Origin: Alphaproteobacteria bacterium UBA7371
GTDB taxonomy: Bacteria > Pseudomonadota > Alphaproteobacteria > UBA8317
Assembly (NCBI GenBank): GCA_002469865.1
Contig: DKOD01000087.1
Location: forward strand, 1 to 7,516
Length of the DNA stretch: 7,516 nucleotides
Direction of reading: 5' to 3'
Positions 6,316 through 7,516 of the stretch are shown here, one piece after another (within the stretch, counting starts at the first letter, position 1; each line of letters opens with the position of its first letter). A program made the translations under genes and the position numbers. The notes below the pieces were generated by a model, which worked only from the letters and a program-made list of their open reading frames with translations, ran no database searches and was not told the origin of the DNA.

Positions 6316-6333
6316 AAGGGGCATTCGCCCCTT
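6316..6333 (+). promoter_or_regulatory. Strong GC-rich hairpin upstream of hpf
   Basis: A perfect 7-bp stem, AAGGGGC with GCCCCTT, closes a 4-nt ATTC loop. It ends 57 nt before the hpf start and is followed by GGTCATAC rather than a T-run, so it is unlikely to be a simple terminator. Together with the hairpin at 6274-6299 it makes the lptB-hpf gap unusually structured. Possible roles are a transcript-end or processing element for the lpt mRNA, or a leader structure controlling hpf. Confidence 0.45.
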
Positions 6334-6378
6334 GGTCATACCCTGCCGATCATGATTATTCATGCATGTCGGCGTGAT

Positions 6379-6384
6379 AGGAGG
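6379..6384 (+). promoter_or_regulatory. hpf: Strong ribosome binding site that fixes the hpf start
   Basis: AGGAGG lies 6 nt before ATG 6391. It is the best Shine-Dalgarno match on the plus strand of the window. It shows that hpf starts at 6391 and not at the TTG 150 nt upstream, to which the frame stays open. Confidence 0.85.
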
Positions 6385-6390
6385 AAGCCC

Positions 6391-6969
6391 ATGGAAATCA
6401 TCGTCACAGGAAAATCAATGGATGTAGGCGACGCCCTGCGCACCCATGTCACCGACATGATCGGCGCCATGGCCGAGAAATATTTTGAGCGCGCACAAAA
6501 TGCATCTGTTGTGTTCACCATGGAAAATGGTCGGGTCACGACAGATTGTCACATCCACCTGCCCACTGGATTATTCATGACGGCCACGAACACCGGCCAT
6601 GAGCCCTACCCTGCCTTTGATCAAGCTTTGGAAAAATTGGACAAACAACTGCGCCGCTACAAGCGTCGTCTGCGCAGCCATCACGGTGCCCGAAGGGAAA
6701 AAGTCACAAGCTTTTCAGCGAACTACCATGTGATCGACAGCAACAGTGATGAGGCCAGTGAGCCAGAAGGTTTCGATCCATTGATCGTTGCTGATATGGA
6801 AATGCAGGTTCAGGAGTTCACCGTCGGCGAAGCCGTCATGCAATTGGAATTGTCCCACAAACCAGCCATGATGTTTCGCAATGCTGGTCATGGCGGCCTG
6901 AATATGATTTACCGTCGCGACGACGGACATATTGGTTGGGTTGATCCCAGCAATGGCAGCAACAGCTAG
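6391..6969 (+). CDS. hpf: Long-form ribosome hibernation promoting factor
   Basis: Long HPF binds the 30S decoding region and dimerises 70S ribosomes into inactive 100S particles in slow-growing or starved cells. The 192-residue protein has both expected parts. The N-terminal sigma-54 modulation/YfiA domain (about 1-100) opens MEIIVTGKSMDVGDALRTHV and ends in a basic stretch, KLDKQLRRYKRRLRSHH. The C-terminal dimerisation domain (about 128-186) includes EFTVGEAVMQLELSHKPAMMFRN and IYRRDDGHIGW. A polar, acidic linker joins them. The start is set by AGGAGG 6 nt upstream; the preceding 50 open codons lack coding character. In related genomes hpf lies directly after rpoN, but here it follows lptB with rpoN missing. 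PtsN follows after 14 bp, so the two are probably cotranscribed. Confidence 0.93.
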   Translation: MEIIVTGKSMDVGDALRTHVTDMIGAMAEKYFERAQNASVVFTMENGRVTTDCHIHLPTGLFMTATNTGHEPYPAFDQALEKLDKQLRRYKRRLRSHHGARREKVTSFSANYHVIDSNSDEASEPEGFDPLIVADMEMQVQEFTVGEAVMQLELSHKPAMMFRNAGHGGLNMIYRRDDGHIGWVDPSNGSNS

Positions 6970-6983
6970 GGGTTACCCGCCAC

Positions 6984-7451
6984 ATGACTTCATTCGATGA
7001 GATCGTCCCCCATAACGGGGTCGTGGCTGATCTTCGTGTTTCCTCAAAGAAACAATTATTACAAGAACTCTCCGAACGGGCCGGCCAGCTTTTTGGCCTG
7101 GACCGTCGGGATGTTTTTGAAACACTGCTTGAGCGTGAGCGTTTGGGCAGCACCGGCGTGGGCAATGGCGTGGCCATTCCCCATGGCAAACTTCCAGGCC
7201 TAGACCGTGTGGTTGGGTTGTTTGTCACCCTGGAAGAACCAGTGGATTTTGAAGCCATTGATGACCGTCATGTTGATTTGGTCTTTCTTCTGCTTGCCCC
7301 TGAAAATGCTGGGGCAGATCATTTGCGCGCCTTGGCTAAGGTTTCAAGATTGTTGCGGGATAGGGATCATTGCAGCAAATTGCGTGCCACGCAGACAGCC
7401 GACGCATTACACGCCCTTATTAATGAACCATTTGCGGCAAATGCCGCGTAA
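6984..7451 (+). CDS. ptsN: Nitrogen-regulatory PTS enzyme EIIA-Ntr
   Basis: EIIA-Ntr is the last phosphoacceptor of the PTS-Ntr relay (EI-Ntr, NPr, EIIA-Ntr), a regulatory system that influences nitrogen, potassium and envelope stress responses rather than sugar uptake. The 155-residue protein is full length for the family. The phosphorylated histidine is His67 in TGVGNGVAIPHGKL, preceded by the conserved LLERERLGS (48-56). The hydrophobic strand VDLVFLLLAPE and the segment HLRALAKVSRLLRD are also typical. It lies 14 bp after hpf with only a weak ribosome site, consistent with cotranscription and coupled translation. The relay partners are outside the window. PtsN is named for its frequent linkage to rpoN, which makes the absence of rpoN here notable. 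Confidence 0.95.
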   Translation: MTSFDEIVPHNGVVADLRVSSKKQLLQELSERAGQLFGLDRRDVFETLLERERLGSTGVGNGVAIPHGKLPGLDRVVGLFVTLEEPVDFEAIDDRHVDLVFLLLAPENAGADHLRALAKVSRLLRDRDHCSKLRATQTADALHALINEPFAANAA

Positions 7452-7463
7452 AGAGCGCAAAAC

Positions 7464-7501
7464 CAAAAAGATTAACCGGACTGCTTGATCTTTTTGTTTT
7501 T
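7464..7501 (+). terminator. Probable intrinsic terminator after ptsN
   Basis: CAAAAAGAT (7464-7472) pairs with ATCTTTTTG (7488-7496) around a 15-nt loop and is followed directly by five T residues. It begins 12 bp after the ptsN stop, the right place to end the operon. The stem is AT-rich and the loop long, so it may be weak. The A-tract on the 5' side would also give a U-run in the opposite direction, so it could act on both strands. Confidence 0.5.
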
Positions 7502-7516
7502 GGTGAACCATGTGCT

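Noticed and set aside
6332..6360. Possible sigma-70 promoter for hpf (TTGGTC, 17 bp, ATTATT)
   Set aside because: The -10 matches the consensus at only three of six positions and the -35 is partial. This is within what chance would give.
6241..6390. 50-codon N-terminal extension of hpf from a TTG
   Set aside because: AGGAGG at 6379-6384 fixes the start at 6391, where the conserved HPF sequence begins. The upstream part is hairpin-rich non-coding DNA.

Overview
The window looks like chromosomal DNA of an alphaproteobacterium. The main evidence is the plus-strand order RNase D-like gene, kdsD, lptC, lptA, lptB, hpf, ptsN. This is the conserved envelope/PTS-Ntr neighbourhood of that class, for example in Rhodospirillales and relatives. 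Base composition is moderate (by eye slightly above 50% GC). I could not narrow the lineage further.

Positions 1-194 hold no gene I can support; the only feature is a perfect 14-bp palindrome at 59-72. Positions 195-2661 carry a minus-strand cluster, read from right to left. It starts with a VTT/DedA-like membrane protein (1987-2661). A mercuric-reductase-like flavin disulfide oxidoreductase follows (644-1990), joined to it by an ATGA stop/start overlap. Next comes a small one-helix, two-cysteine protein of unknown function (307-573), and possibly a 25-residue membrane peptide (195-272). This cluster is divergent from the plus-strand operon. The roughly 100-bp gap between them contains an inverted repeat.

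Positions 2765-6232 form a tightly packed plus-strand operon: RNase D-like exonuclease, KdsD, LptC, LptA and LptB. Neighbouring genes overlap or are separated by only 5 bp. KdsD makes arabinose 5-phosphate, the precursor of Kdo in LPS. LptC, LptA and LptB are the inner-membrane anchor, periplasmic bridge and ATPase of the LPS export machine. The locus therefore links Kdo supply to LPS export.

Positions 6233-6390 are a 158-bp gap rich in hairpins, exactly where many alphaproteobacteria carry rpoN (sigma-54). Here rpoN is absent, although the two genes that normally follow it remain: hpf (long-form ribosome hibernation factor) and ptsN (EIIA-Ntr). The window ends just after ptsN in a probable terminator.

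No tRNA, rRNA, CRISPR array, insertion sequence or phage gene was seen. The most notable points are the missing rpoN with its structured replacement spacer, the VTT/oxidoreductase/small-protein cluster, and a roughly tenfold excess of the palindrome CCATGG across the window.
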